The notes under the pieces are model-generated. The model saw only the letters and a program-made list of their open reading frames with translations. It was not told where the DNA came from and made no database searches. From Drosophila miranda (taxonomy: Eukaryota; Arthropoda; Insecta; Diptera; Drosophilidae), in assembly GCF_003369915.1 (NCBI RefSeq), contig NC_046675.1, positions 21,948,001-22,012,000 on the forward strand: a DNA stretch of 64,000 nucleotides, given 5' to 3'. Every line of letters starts with the position of its first letter. The stretch's first letter is position 1. Below are positions 21,068 to 33,058 of the stretch, piece after piece. The translations under genes were made by a program, and so were the position numbers.

Positions 21068-23050
21068 TTACATGCCCAAAATTTCGTCAAAATCTTCCTT
21101 CAGCAAGCCCGAGAAGTCATCGGCTGCGATGGTACCAGCGGTCTCCATATACTCTTCTGAACCTTGGGTTCGACGCATTTCCTGCTCTTGCGGATCGGCT
21201 ACCACATCAGCCATGCTTTTTTGGGCGTTGGCCAACGGAAGGCTCCGTTTCAGGGAAAGGCCGGGCCCACCTGAAAGGGGGGAACCGGTGGCCGGCTTGG
21301 GCTGCAGGAGGCCTTTGAGAGCCAAGCCGGGCGGCGGGGGCTGCTCCTGGCTGGCGGATACGCTACCTGTCGACTTCCTCATCTTACTGTCGTGTGGGGC
21401 AGCGGCAGCTGCTGCTTGGCCAGCTATAGATCCGGGGACAGGTGCGACGGTCCTGGAGTTGCGGGGCCGCTGGTAGTCCGGGACCATGCCCGGGTCGGGG
21501 CTCAGGCGACGCTTGACGTCATCCATGAGATTCGTCATGTTTGTGTTGCCGGGTTTCGGGCCTAAAGTCAACATGGGCTCGCAGACGGGCTTTGTGCTTA
21601 CCTTGAGGGGTCCGGACTTAGTGAGCAACACCTGTGCTGGGGTCGAGCCGAATGGGGTGTTCATCGGGGAGGCGACCCCTGTGCGTGTGGCGGGTATGAC
21701 TACGGCTGAGCCTTTCCTGGATCTACCCATAGGAGCCGGGGAAACACGACTGACGCTGGCCCCCGAACAGTTGCTGGCGCTCTTCTTGCCCAGCTCCTCC
21801 GTGGGGCTATTAACACCGAGACTGACGATCGTGACCGCGCCGCTCGGCTTGGCGTTGCGCCCGATCTCCTTCTCCTTCGGAGACGCGACCAGGTTTACTC
21901 CTTTGCACTGTGTGGTGGCGCGCTGAATGGGGTAGCACGGTTGTGCAACTGGCACAGGAGCTGGGGTTTTGGCTCGAGCCACTGGGCGCAGAGTGTCCGT
22001 GACGACAGGCAGAGGAGTGGGCTTTGAGATTGCGTCCGAGCGCTTGGCGGAACAAACCAGACTCACTAGCTCTCGCACCAGGAGCATCTCACCACCCGAG
22101 ACGTGCTCAAAGCCAGAAGGTGTATTAATGTTGAAGTGCTGCAGCTCCTCAGCCTTTGGGAAGTCAGTGGCGTCATCAAAGGTTTCCATTAAGGAATGGA
22201 ATACCTTTTTCATGAAGTTTAACTTCTGGCGGGGATTCATTTCCGCCATCTGTGGGCGTACAATCTCTAAAAAGTGCTGATCAGTGAATATGTCCAGGCA
22301 CTCTGTCTGCATTTCTGTCTCGCCTCTGGAGTTTACGGTCACGACAGAGCTAGTTGTGGTGGTTCCCACTTCAGCTCCGACCGTGCTCGCCAATGGACTG
22401 GCAGTCACCTGGCTGCTGCTTGAGACTGTAGGCGTGGAGGGCACAACCAGGTTGGACGCCGTCATAGAGCTGGATGTAGAGGCAGGAGTTGCCTTGGCGA
22501 ATGGTTTTAAGATTGAAACTAAGCCTTGACTGCTTGGCTTTGGACTTGAGACTGGGATCTTGCCAGTTATGCCCACGACGCTACCGCGACCCGAAATGGT
22601 AATGCCTGGCTTGGACTGTGACGTAGCCGTAGTCGGAGCTACTCCTTTGGCACGAACGGTGCGATATGGGCAACGGCCGATGAGGCTGCCGCTGCCAGAG
22701 CCGCTCGACTCGTCGGTGCTGCATTCCATTGCCTCGAGGGGGTCCCTCGAATCAGAGGCGTACAAGTTCTTCTTGCGAATGGTCAAACGATTGACCTCGC
22801 CGGTCATCAGCTTTCCGGTCGCGCCAACAGTGGCTTGTGGTGGGGCTTCCTCGTTCACCGAACTGGGCTCCGACTCCTCTTCGTCCCAGCTGAAGTCCTT
22901 TGGTTCCTCGCTCCGTTTGCCATTCTCATTCTCCTCGGATTTCTTTTTTATTTTGGAAATGTTCGATGGCTTGTTCTCAGTTTTCTCCGATGGCTTCTTT
23001 TCATTAGCTGCCATTAGCTGCGGCTTGACTTCCCCTATTAAAGGCTTCAT
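21068..23050 (-). CDS. BESS-motif protein, array copy 5 (type C), 660 aa, intact
   Basis: Rightmost copy and the only one whose upstream side reaches unique DNA. The architecture is as in copy 3: charged N terminus, Ser/Thr/Val stretch (about 190 to 235), BESS-like motif (about 252 to 291), Pro/Ser-rich region, and acidic tail KEDFDEILGM. It lacks both the acidic repeats of type B and the 4-residue insertion of type A, so it may be closest to the ancestral form. Small replacement differences include Gly/Arg to Ile near residue 161 and Ser for Leu near residue 115. Single exon as far as the sequence shows; the start is chosen as the first ATG after the frame-changing relic region. Confidence 0.8.
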   Translation of the reverse strand: MKPLIGEVKPQLMAANEKKPSEKTENKPSNISKIKKKSEENENGKRSEEPKDFSWDEEESEPSSVNEEAPPQATVGATGKLMTGEVNRLTIRKKNLYASDSRDPLEAMECSTDESSGSGSGSLIGRCPYRTVRAKGVAPTTATSQSKPGITISGRGSVVGITGKIPVSSPKPSSQGLVSILKPFAKATPASTSSSMTASNLVVPSTPTVSSSSQVTASPLASTVGAEVGTTTTSSVVTVNSRGETEMQTECLDIFTDQHFLEIVRPQMAEMNPRQKLNFMKKVFHSLMETFDDATDFPKAEELQHFNINTPSGFEHVSGGEMLLVRELVSLVCSAKRSDAISKPTPLPVVTDTLRPVARAKTPAPVPVAQPCYPIQRATTQCKGVNLVASPKEKEIGRNAKPSGAVTIVSLGVNSPTEELGKKSASNCSGASVSRVSPAPMGRSRKGSAVVIPATRTGVASPMNTPFGSTPAQVLLTKSGPLKVSTKPVCEPMLTLGPKPGNTNMTNLMDDVKRRLSPDPGMVPDYQRPRNSRTVAPVPGSIAGQAAAAAAPHDSKMRKSTGSVSASQEQPPPPGLALKGLLQPKPATGSPLSGGPGLSLKRSLPLANAQKSMADVVADPQEQEMRRTQGSEEYMETAGTIAADDFSGLLKEDFDEILGM

Positions 23051-23177
23051 AGTCTTAAGAATCGTGCTCTCGCCGGTGATACTCGGATCTTTCTCTTATC
23101 GGGAGGGTAAGCGCTTTGTTCCGTTAGGCGTCGACGTTCATCCAGCGAGCGTACTCGTTGCGCAATACACTTCTCCA
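23051..23177 (-). pseudogene. Broken second half of a MADF domain, unit 5
   Basis: Equivalent of 1550 to 1676, with the same disruptions. Confidence 0.5.
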
Positions 23178-25298
23178 CTGCAACATGTTAGGGCGAGGAA
23201 GAGATAGACATAGGTGTATATAATATTTTGTATATTCGTATATTTGGAAAGAGGTATAAGGCACGAGACGGTCGCCATAAAGATAGTGCTGTGGCAGGTG
23301 GCAGCATTTCCCTGATTGGTGCAGTAAAGGTTGGCAATCCCAGTGCCAAACACCCCCCTAATAGTCGCAATTCGCGATCTTCTATAGTAAACCATTAATC
23401 AACCTCAAATGCGCATAGCAACCTCTGATAGCCTTAAAATAGGGGTAGCCTGATCGTCAGCAAAACTGAACGCTATAGTCAAGTCGAAGAAGGTACTTTC
23501 AAAGCTCCTACAGCCTTTTGGCGGTTTTCGTTACATAGAATGAATATTACAGAAAAATGCACACCAATATTCAGTTACACCCCATTCTACAAACTTCAAG
23601 ATCAAAGGGTTAATACAAACCAACAGACAGACGGTCATGGATACATCAGCATGCACTAGGAAACGCTATCACCGCTACAAAAGTTAATCGAATATTGGCG
23701 GTTAAAGACTCGGCATTCATACAGACATAGACGTACATAAGTCCGTCTACTCGGCGGTCCACATTAGGTTATTCCTATTTGCCGAATTCAATTAAAATTA
23801 AACCATTAAAAAACGAGCGTGAACGTTGTGCGTTGGAAAAGTTCACTGTAAAAAAAAACGTGGATTCTAATTGGACAAATATATGTTTTGTTAAAAATAG
23901 CAAGTGGCAACATTGGTTTAATAGGCAGCATTATCCAACGTTTCCAATTTATGTAAAAGTTAGAAAGTATTTGAGTGTTAGATAAATATTGATCGGCAAT
24001 ATTCCAATATTATATGAAAAGAACCGAACCTAAAACATTTGGAAGCGAAGCACACACAGACACACACCCCTGCAGACGCTGGTGGCGCTAATGGCGGCAG
24101 CCTGTGGCAGCGGAATGACGAAACTCTGCTGCAGAGGAGACGAAAGGTTAGAGCAGGCGGAACTGTGCCTAATCCGTACAGCGCAGACGCACCCATCTCT
24201 CCAGGATTCACAATTTGGAATTAGATCGTACTAATTGAACGAAAAAAAAGCACACACACGCTACATACATATGTATTCTAAGAAACCCTGTACTCTGCCC
24301 TTTTAGCACAAATAAAATACCATATATGTATAAATGATTTCAACTTATAGATCACTCCGAGAGGCAGGATGTCTTCGAATAATTAAAAAAACTCACGTGA
24401 CAAGATTAAGCAAGTGCATTAACTAATAAACACGAGTGGCAAAAAGAAAGAACATGCGATAGGCTTTGGTGATAGCCACTCATCGATAGCCAGATTACCA
24501 GTCACAACAGAGTTGCATTTACAAGACAATTGTGTTCAGAAAGCTGTTGCACCTTTAGAGACATGACATTAGGCCAACAATATACATTTTAACGAGGTGA
24601 GCAGCACAATTTGACGATTTTCCATTTATATTTTCATATATTACTAGATTTTAGAGACCACTTGGAATGCCTTTTCACGTGTCTGAAATTGTTTACTTTT
24701 AGGTTAATTATTCCACTTATAGCTGCTAAGTTTTCTGCGAAGAGAGAAATATCATGATTGATAATATGATGTTTTCCAGCACACACAGTCAGCCAGCCAC
24801 CAAAATTGGTTCTTAAAATTGCAACAGTCAATAATCTCTGCAGCAGCGTTGCTCCCAGCTTACTGGACGTATATATATCTCTCGCTCTCACTGCATGATT
24901 TACCGATAAGGCCGTCTCTGTTTTATAGCTAGTCTATTAGCCAAGTCTAATGTCATACAGCCAGAGCAGCGCCAAGAGGTGCGAAGACTGCAACGGGCAC
25001 CACAATTTGGGGGCGCCGATTTAGATTTGAAACTATACAACTAACTTAAACTACAATTAAAAATTAGTCAACACAAACAATTTTAGGTCAGTTTTCCCAG
25101 TGTAGCCGTATATTGTAAAAATATCAATTAATACGAAAAAATACTAAAACTGAATAAAGCGTTTGGCTATTTTGTGGCGCGCATTGCTAGCAGAGCATAA
25201 AATTACAGAGAAACTGAATACTGATGATATTATAAAAGAGCTTGCCATAATGAACCCAAGAAAAGTAATATATTGAATGCGAGCGCTGTGAAACACTG
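23178..25298. other. Spacer between the two MADF relics, unit 5
   Basis: Homologous to 1677 to 3797 and without the unit 4 insert; CTTTGGTGAT remnant near 24,463. It shares the variant GGGGGCGCC near 25,010 with unit 4 only. No gene seen. Confidence 0.5.
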
Positions 25299-25430
25299 AT
25301 CCGACTCTTCTGTTTCCGCACAATTCTCGCTGGCCAACCTCTTCCCGTAGCTTCCGTGATCCCGATCATATAGAGGCGCCTGCTTCTCCACCGAACGCAA
25401 CAGCTTCACATTCGACTCGAGACAAAGCAT
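25299..25430 (-). pseudogene. Degenerate first half of a MADF domain, unit 5
   Basis: Same frame as at 3798 to 3929, including the lost tryptophan. Confidence 0.5.
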
Positions 25431-26853
25431 CGCACTCAAAGTCAAACACTTTAAATCCAGCACAGAACGGAGAATCTCCCTCCGCCTAGAGCATTTCCAT
25501 GATGGAAACGAAAGTGAAAACAAATGAAAGTCGTGCAGGGGAATATATTAAAACGAGAGAGAACTCCTTTGACCCGAAGGAGCACAGCTAAAAGCAGTCG
25601 CTGCATTATAAATATTCAGTAGATATTTGGGGTGCATATTGTGACCCTTTATGAAAATGATTATGGAATGTGGGTGAAGCGATTTTGATATAAGAATCGA
25701 AAGACTAGACCTGTTTAAAGCGCGAAACTAAAGCTCAAAGTTCATTGACCTTTTCATAAATACTTATAGAGTAAAAAGCCTTTAAATTGTGTTCCTATAT
25801 ATGTATTTGATTAGAGGAATTTTCCCTTTTCTTGCGCTTCTGCCATAAAAAACTTTTTCTTTCATTTCTTGATCGGTATTCCATATCTTAAACTGTCATT
25901 ACGGGTGCAACTGGCCGATGCTTGTGCCTTCCGTTTTATGGAATCATAAAAGTATTTAATTGATATATGCGTGTGCTGGCATAATTGCCAGAGATAACGA
26001 GAAGGCGAGAGGGAGAAAGTGGAGCAAATATGCAATGCGAAATGCGTAATGAAAGCGTTGCAATTTTTGCAATTTTTCAGCTTTTTGCCGCTGCCTTTCC
26101 GCCCCCATATTCGGAATTCCCATAATCTCCCGGCGAGAAGCCAAGGTCCAGGCCGGAGTGGACTCTGGACCGCGAACCGTCGTTACGGATATTACATAAT
26201 GAAAGTTAACAATTACGACGCCCCCGTGCGAAGGCTTCAATTAAATTTTTGAGTTGTGGCCGTTTTTATTGTGACTGATAATTGCAATGTAATGACACTG
26301 GCGGGACCCTCGACGCTGCACCAACGAGTCCAGGTTCAGGTCGTCACAGTGGGTTAAACATCCGCGAGGCGTAGTATCACTCCCAGCACCCACCCACAGA
26401 GAGAGCCGCAACCAAGCATTTTAATTATCCCATTGTGTGGACATGTGCATGTCGATGGACGATGGAGGATGGAGGATGCAGGATGTAGGACTCGGGCGCT
26501 GGCCACGCGGACATATTGAATCGGATGTTGCATGAAATTGCCGAGAAAATGTGCAAACAAAAATCTCAGAAATTATTCAACGCCATCATTAATGGTTGAG
26601 AGATCAATTTGTGCGTCCAGCAATGCATTGTGGAAAAAATATAAGCTCTGATTGGAGACAGGCCACCAGTTGAGGTCGCACCCCGTTCTGTGTGACGCAG
26701 TTCCGCTGGGCATGGAGCTGTTATCAACAATTAATTAAATAAAAGCCCGATCATTAGGCCACGATTTGTGGGGCGTTTCCGTTTCCGCATCAGGCGCACA
26801 CACACGAACCATTAAGTGATATGCAGGGAGGAGGTCAGAGAGGATTCCGCCAG

Positions 26854-26895
26854 AGTCCGGAGTCCGGAGTCCGTAGTCCGTAGTCCGTAGTCCGG
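26854..26895. repeat. Heptamer repeat (AGTCCGG/T) x6
   Basis: Six perfect-length tandem heptamers with order G, G, T, T, T, G at the last base. Confidence 0.95.
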
Positions 26896-29182
26896 AGGAG
26901 ATAGCCTCACACATTCCCCCATTATGGGTGGCAATCAGAATACACATACACGCACACAAGCTAATACACACACATGTATGAAGCCTCCGGTTTGCCATTG
27001 TTGCCGCTTGATGGCTGCCGGCCATTTTGTTGCTGCCGTTGCCGTTGTTGTTGCTGCGGCGCTTCTTGATTCTACTGCCATATCATCATTACTGTTGCTG
27101 CTGCTGCTGCTGGTGCTGGTGCTGCCTCTGCTGTGATTTGTTGGCATCGTTACTGTTGTCGCTCTCAGCAAACTGTGCATAAATCGTGCACACCTACATT
27201 ATGTTGCGATAAATCTGTAATGACCAAACCAGACCCCGAACCAAATCCAAACCGAACCGAACTGAACCAAAACGGAGGAGACAGACCAGACCCACCGACC
27301 GACCAGAGGCCAACAAACCAACCGTACAACCAACCAAGTGACCAACATCCACAGCAACAAATGACTCCCTTGGATCCCCAGTGCCACTGCCGCACCACAC
27401 AGTTACCCGAACAAGTATGCGCTCAAGTTAATTTGCGTGTGTGTGTGCTTAAATGTGCGTAATTATTGTTTATCTACAATGCATTACAATTTAACCGCAG
27501 ACTGGGGTTTTTATATCAATTGCAATCTATTCAAATAACTCATACGAGGACGAGTATATGAACATCATTACAAATTGAGAGTGGAGTGCACACGTTTGCT
27601 GCTGCGTGGCATGGGGCAAGGGAAAAGATAATGGCCATTAAACATTTAAAGTGGGAATATTGAACCAATTTCCTTATTTCGAACAGAGTTTTGGTAGAAT
27701 TTTATGTTTCTTGGCTATAGGTATTGATTTATTGATGATGGAAACGTGCCTAAAAGAAACATAATTGGAAACCATTTCTTTTCTACTAATAATAAATAAT
27801 AACAATAATAATTAATAAATATTTTCTTACTCTGGGAAAAACCGCTTTAATCTTTAGAAAAGAAAGTTCTCCTCTATCCCAGAAGTCGCCTCAAAAAATA
27901 TGAATGTGGTTCTTTTAATTCCAAGTTTCATCAAGAAACTTTCCACAAAAACTGTGTTCAAACCTCACCAGAAATATCTCTTTAATCTACAGGTTTCCTA
28001 GAGGAAATCCTCTTTTTATTTTTGTTCCTTGCTGGAAACTTTCACACAAAATGCACATGTAATGAAATTAGTATAAACTTCAAGCAATTTTATAGAAATA
28101 TTCTTCTTAAATCATTTGCTGCAATTTCATTCCATTTTCCCTGTGGGGCATGCTCCACTTCGCACTTGCGCCGAATGCCATATGAAACTTTCACCTTTGC
28201 CCCGTGACTGGGAGATGGAGGAGGATTCAAGGGGGAGTCAGTGCCACATTTGCCAGCCTCTCTGGCAGTCAGTTTGGAGTAATTAAGTTAATTTGTCTTG
28301 AGTGCCGGGGCCAGAGATTCCAACTTTTGCCACATATTCTCGACTCTCTCTTTGCTCTCTCAGCCGCTGTTTCCATCCCCCCCTCCCGTCGGCAGACGGC
28401 AGACGGAACGCTGATTACGTTGCACATTAATTTAACCATTTCATTTTGTCATTTTATTACTTATGGAAGGAAGACCCCCACCCTCGCCCTCATCAATTGT
28501 AAGTTTAATAAACTCTTTTACTTAAATTATATTTACGAGGGGTGCCGCGAAACAAAAACAAATAAGACAAAAAAGAATGGGGCACAGTGATTCTGCAGAG
28601 GGGGGTGGTGGGTAGGCAGCATATTTTGTGAATGTGCAACACAGATACGCCGCAGAGTCACAGATAGCTGTCTCTGTCTCTGTCTCTGTGTGTGGGTGGG
28701 GGCATCATTAAGCGCTCCATTTTGATACTTAAAACTTTGCGATGCGATGCTATGCTCCTCCTGCCACAGACTGTTCCTTTTCCTTGCTGCAGCCACACCA
28801 GAGGCAGCGACAGAGGCGACGTAATTTTTAATAGTTTCGCAATTAAATCGTAAAATTTAACAACTTTGCGCACTTCTTAACGAAATTGCGCAACCAACGA
28901 ACGAAACTCTGACACTGATGCATTTCCGGTTAGCCAGGAGCCGGAAGCGGGAAGCGGGAAGCTGGTGGTCGCTGGGTGGGGGGAGGGGCACGATGGGGCG
29001 CGCTGAAGTGGCAAACTGCATTGCGCTTAATGAGAAAATTTCCCAGCCAAAAAAAGTTTATTTCCAGTTGTTTGCTTATTTGTTGCTGGTTTTCTTTTTT
29101 CTGCCTTTCCAACTTTCGCTTTCCCCTGCAGCTTTCGGCTTTTGGCTTTTCATATCTTCATTTAGGGCTGCGGTCTCAAATA

Positions 29183-29204
29183 AGAGAGAGAGAGAGAGAG
29201 AGAG
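29183..29204. repeat. (AG)11 microsatellite
   Basis: Uninterrupted AG dinucleotides. Confidence 0.95.
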
Positions 29205-31580
29205 CGGTGAAAGCTGAAATATCTAACCATGAATCATTCGAAGACTCGAAGCGAATTGGCAACTAATCTCACACCCCCCTGGGGAGAAGGGTTCATGCAT
29301 ATAAATCCAGCAACCACAGACACACATTTTGCCACATTGCCAGGCGGCAGGGCAGGCACCTCAATTAAATTAAGCCATAATTTATTTCTCAGAAAAAGAG
29401 CAGGAAACGAGAAAAGAAAAGCTCAAAATTCAAATGCCCAACAAAAATATGGCTCTAAAATCTGCTGCACAGACACACTCACACACACACACGCACACAC
29501 ACACAGTTAACTTGGCCAAAAGAAAAAGCAGAAAAGTTGAGAGAATTTATTGGAATTCCATCAATTGTGGGCCCCCTCTCAGTGTTCCCATTTCTAGTGG
29601 TTAGGCATCCCACTGTGACCCGCACAAAAACTCAACTCCAACTGCCAGGCCAAGCAATGCTTTGAGCTGGAGGCAAGGGGCTAGAGGCCAGGGACTGGGA
29701 CGGGGAGACAGAGTTAGAGCCAGGACCTGAACCTGGAGACAGAGCCAGGAGCCAGACCTATCGTGGACACTGGGCGGATGGCAGTGTGACCCGCAGGAGG
29801 GACTTTGGCATGGAACGGCTCATCATAAATACAAAGCAGGGCCAGCGCTTTGTCAGGCAACGTTCGACACTTTTATTGGCTCCCACACTCTAGTGCCTGC
29901 TGCCGTTCTTTCTGGCCGTCATCGATATGCCAGCAGCATCCTGCAGTTTCATCTGCCATCCCAACTTCAACTCCTGCAGCACATCTCCTGACCCAACTGC
30001 TTCTCCAAACTCCTGCATCGTCTCCTGCATCTGCTGCGGCATCTCTTGCCCCAACATCTGCTCCTATTCCTACCTTCTGCCACCATACCATCATGCTCTG
30101 GGCACTGGCACCTCATGCCTGCCAGGCCTGGGGTTCCTTTGTGCCAGGCAAATGAAATTGAAAATTTTTATGATGCCTGGCTGGCAGCGGCAGCACACCC
30201 GGAGCTTGCTCAAGTTCCTAGAATGTTGAAAATTTAAGCAGCTATATAAAGTTGGTTAATCCAGCAGCTGATTAAGATGAGATTGAGAGGAGCTCGAGCC
30301 AGAGCCAGAGCCAGAGGTGAGGCCTCGGGGCAAAGGTTAATGGCATAGTCAAAGTCAAAGTCTGTATAATTTTTATGACTACCAATGGACTACACGTGCT
30401 CTGCCTCTCGTTGATGTTTATGGCACGGGTCTCGGCCTCTGGAAAACTGCAGCTTAAATATTTTGTAGAGCAGAACTCTTGAACTAAACGAGTTAGCAGG
30501 GAGGTCGGGGCTCGTCTTTTGCTGGGGGCTGCAGGGCTCCAAAAGTAGCTGGCAAGTAACAAGCTTAACCGCAAAAGTTTTAAATAAACTTTTGTTACTG
30601 TTTTTCCTATATATAGTAGTATGTGTGCGTCCGCGCAAGCGGCATAACTATAACTTCCGATTCCGGGGGGGGAGGTCTTGGGGGTGTTGCTGAAGTTGTT
30701 TCCTTGTAATACAGTTAAATATAAATTCAAAAAATATACGACTACGAGTGCGAGAGAGCAACTTTCCTTGCCACCATTTTTCCTTGTTGGTTTTTGCTTT
30801 TTTCCCCCCTTTTTTTCCTTTTGCATTCTTTTTCTATATTTTGTTGCCACGTTTTTGTTACTTATGCAATTTGCATGAGCGGCAAACACCCACGGAACAA
30901 CTAACAAGTCTGCTCGACAACAGCAACAGCAGCCGCAGCGAACAGCCACAGCAACAATGATGGCAGCCAGCAAACTTCCTGCCTGATGAATAAGTGTCTG
31001 CTCCGCCATGTTTGTTCTCCTCTCTCCTTTTCTTCTCTGCCCTTCTGTGTGTGTGCGTATTTAGCTTGTTTCAATGTATGCAACAAACAACAATAATAAA
31101 AACAACTTCCTAATTGAGAAAATAAAAATCAACAACAACAATAACTGCCTCGAATGGGGACAATGGGTACAATAAATGGAGTCGCGGCTGAAATCGTTTC
31201 GAAAATGGAGTAATTAAGAGCTAATGCATAACTGAATAACCCCAAATGGAAATTTAAAGAAAGAAAGTTTTCCGTTGGGGTTTAAAATTTACTTTAAATA
31301 ACTCTTTTATTTTCGGTTTCTTGGGGACATTCCCTCAAGCGGAACTTACCTCTTTCTCAGCTCATTTCACCCATTGTACCGCCAAGAGCCACAGCGAAAG
31401 AGGCAACAACAGCAGCAGCAGTGCAGCATAGCCGCAGTCTGGCATAAATTTAACGCAGCACAAGACGGACTTCCGCTCGGACCAACCGCCATGTTTTTAT
31501 GCATGCAGCCTGCGCCCATTGCCAGTGCCAGCGTCTGTGCCTGTGCCTGTGTGTCTCTGTGTGTTAAAGTACACTTTAAC

Positions 31581-31600
31581 AAAACAAAACAAAACAAAAC
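31581..31600. repeat. (AAAAC)4 microsatellite
   Basis: Four perfect pentamers. Confidence 0.95.
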
Positions 31601-32833
31601 AAGAAAACGCAAGCAGAACAGAGCATTCCCAAATGAAGTTATACAAAACGCTGATAGCCACCAAACGAGAGGAGAGCCAGCAGCCACCAACAGCAGAACA
31701 GGCAGAACAAATGGCGAGTCATATTAATTTCTGCTATCTCCGTGACGCTTTACATGCGTACTCCTCGTACTCCACGCAACTCTAGCAATAAATTTGATTT
31801 GTTTAGCAATTTGTTGCATATCGCACTGCGCATACGCCCCGTGCATCCATCTACTTGCAGTCACGTCGTCGCTCTGGCTCTTGCTGTGGCTCTGCGCTCT
31901 CTGGCTGTGGCTCTGGCACTTGCTTTCACAATGAATATCGTGTATGTGTATGTATGTATGTGTGTGTTTGTTGGTTGTTATTTTTTTCTGCGTTTTATGT
32001 TGCAGCTTCATGCCGACATTTTATGCACTCCCATTGACAATAATTTATATTGAAATGTGTCGTTGCTACAGGACTCGAACAGCTCCGTGCGTGGGTGTAT
32101 TTGTTTCGAGTGGTTGGCGCATTTAACATGTTGTGCACGGCCATCATTCATTCGATGAAGTAAATTACCTTTTTCTCTAGCAAACAGGAGTACAGTTCCC
32201 AGTACTCCCCGCCGAAAACATCGTCGTTTGTGGGGAACTCTCCCCATTTATTTCGCATTCTGCCAAACAATTATGACCCGAACATTTCCTCGCCAGTGAA
32301 AATGCAATTCTAATTTGTCCGCTTGGAGTCATAACTCTCAGTGCAGCGACACTTGCAACAAACTATCGCGGCTGCTAGAAGTTTTCCTTCTCCTCTCCCT
32401 TTTTTGTGGGGAAAGAAAAATGCAATCGATGAAGGTCCTGGTTCCTGGTGGACCTTTGCGAACATTTTAATAATTAATAACAATTTAGCATGCACTTCAT
32501 TTTAATTATTACTCAATTAGGTCAGCGCCATTACAATTTAAGTACGCGAGGCGTAATTAAACAATTTTCAGGCCAATGGCAGAGCAGCCCTTTCGCTCAG
32601 TTCCCCATCGCTTTCCCTCCCCCCTCCCACCGCACATCCTTGATGGGTCCGAGTCCAGCGCGTTCTCGTTTCGCGTGAAAATTTGCTCCGCGCTGTCATT
32701 AGGGATGGTTTTGGTGTGTAAATTTGATTTCATAACATTTTGTCAGTGCCGCATTTATGATGCACATAAATTTTACGACCAATTTCAAGTTATAAATAGT
32801 TGATGAGGAGGCATCAAGACCCAATGAAGTGAC

Positions 32834-32857
32834 GATGGCGATGGCGATGGCGATGGG
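32834..32857. repeat. (GATGGC)n hexamer repeat, four units
   Basis: Three perfect units and one with a final G. Confidence 0.9.
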
Positions 32858-33039
32858 AAGCAGGACATCCGCAAAACCACAGTAAAATCAACATCCTTAT
32901 CCGTTTGGCGCTCTAAGTTTTAAGTGCATCAAGTCGGAATCTCTTTTCTTTTGCCTTAGCTCAAAGTAAAAAAAGTACAAAATTAAACGAGTGTATTCCC
33001 TGCGGTGGCGAGAGATCTGCAATTCCATTAATTTTTCGA

Positions 33040-33058
33040 GTGTGTGTGTGTGTGTGTG
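33040..33058. repeat. (GT)9 microsatellite
   Basis: Uninterrupted GT dinucleotides. Confidence 0.95.

Larger units (their letters stand above)
1..25617. repeat. Tandem array of five ~5.1 kb units, each with a BESS-motif gene
   Basis: Five head-to-tail units carry the same minus-strand gene. Its start codons lie at 1549, 6739, 11772, 16963 and 23050, so spacings are 5190, 5033, 5191 and 6087 bases. Homology stops at about 25,617, after which the sequence is unique; the left end lies outside the window. Copies 1 and 3 are one variant (A) and copies 2 and 4 another (B, with an acidic repeat expansion). Copy 5 is a third (C). Positions 1 to about 7,990 match 10,224 to about 18,210 at a constant offset of 10,223, then 10,224 after one lost base near 5,340. 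The array is therefore a higher-order A-B-A-B-C structure. Noncoding spacers are as similar as the coding parts, which points to recent duplication or ongoing gene conversion. Confidence 0.95.

Noticed and set aside
31374..31727. Gln-rich frame of 117 codons
   Set aside because: It comes from a short CAG repeat and lacks an ATG start; nothing else supports a gene.
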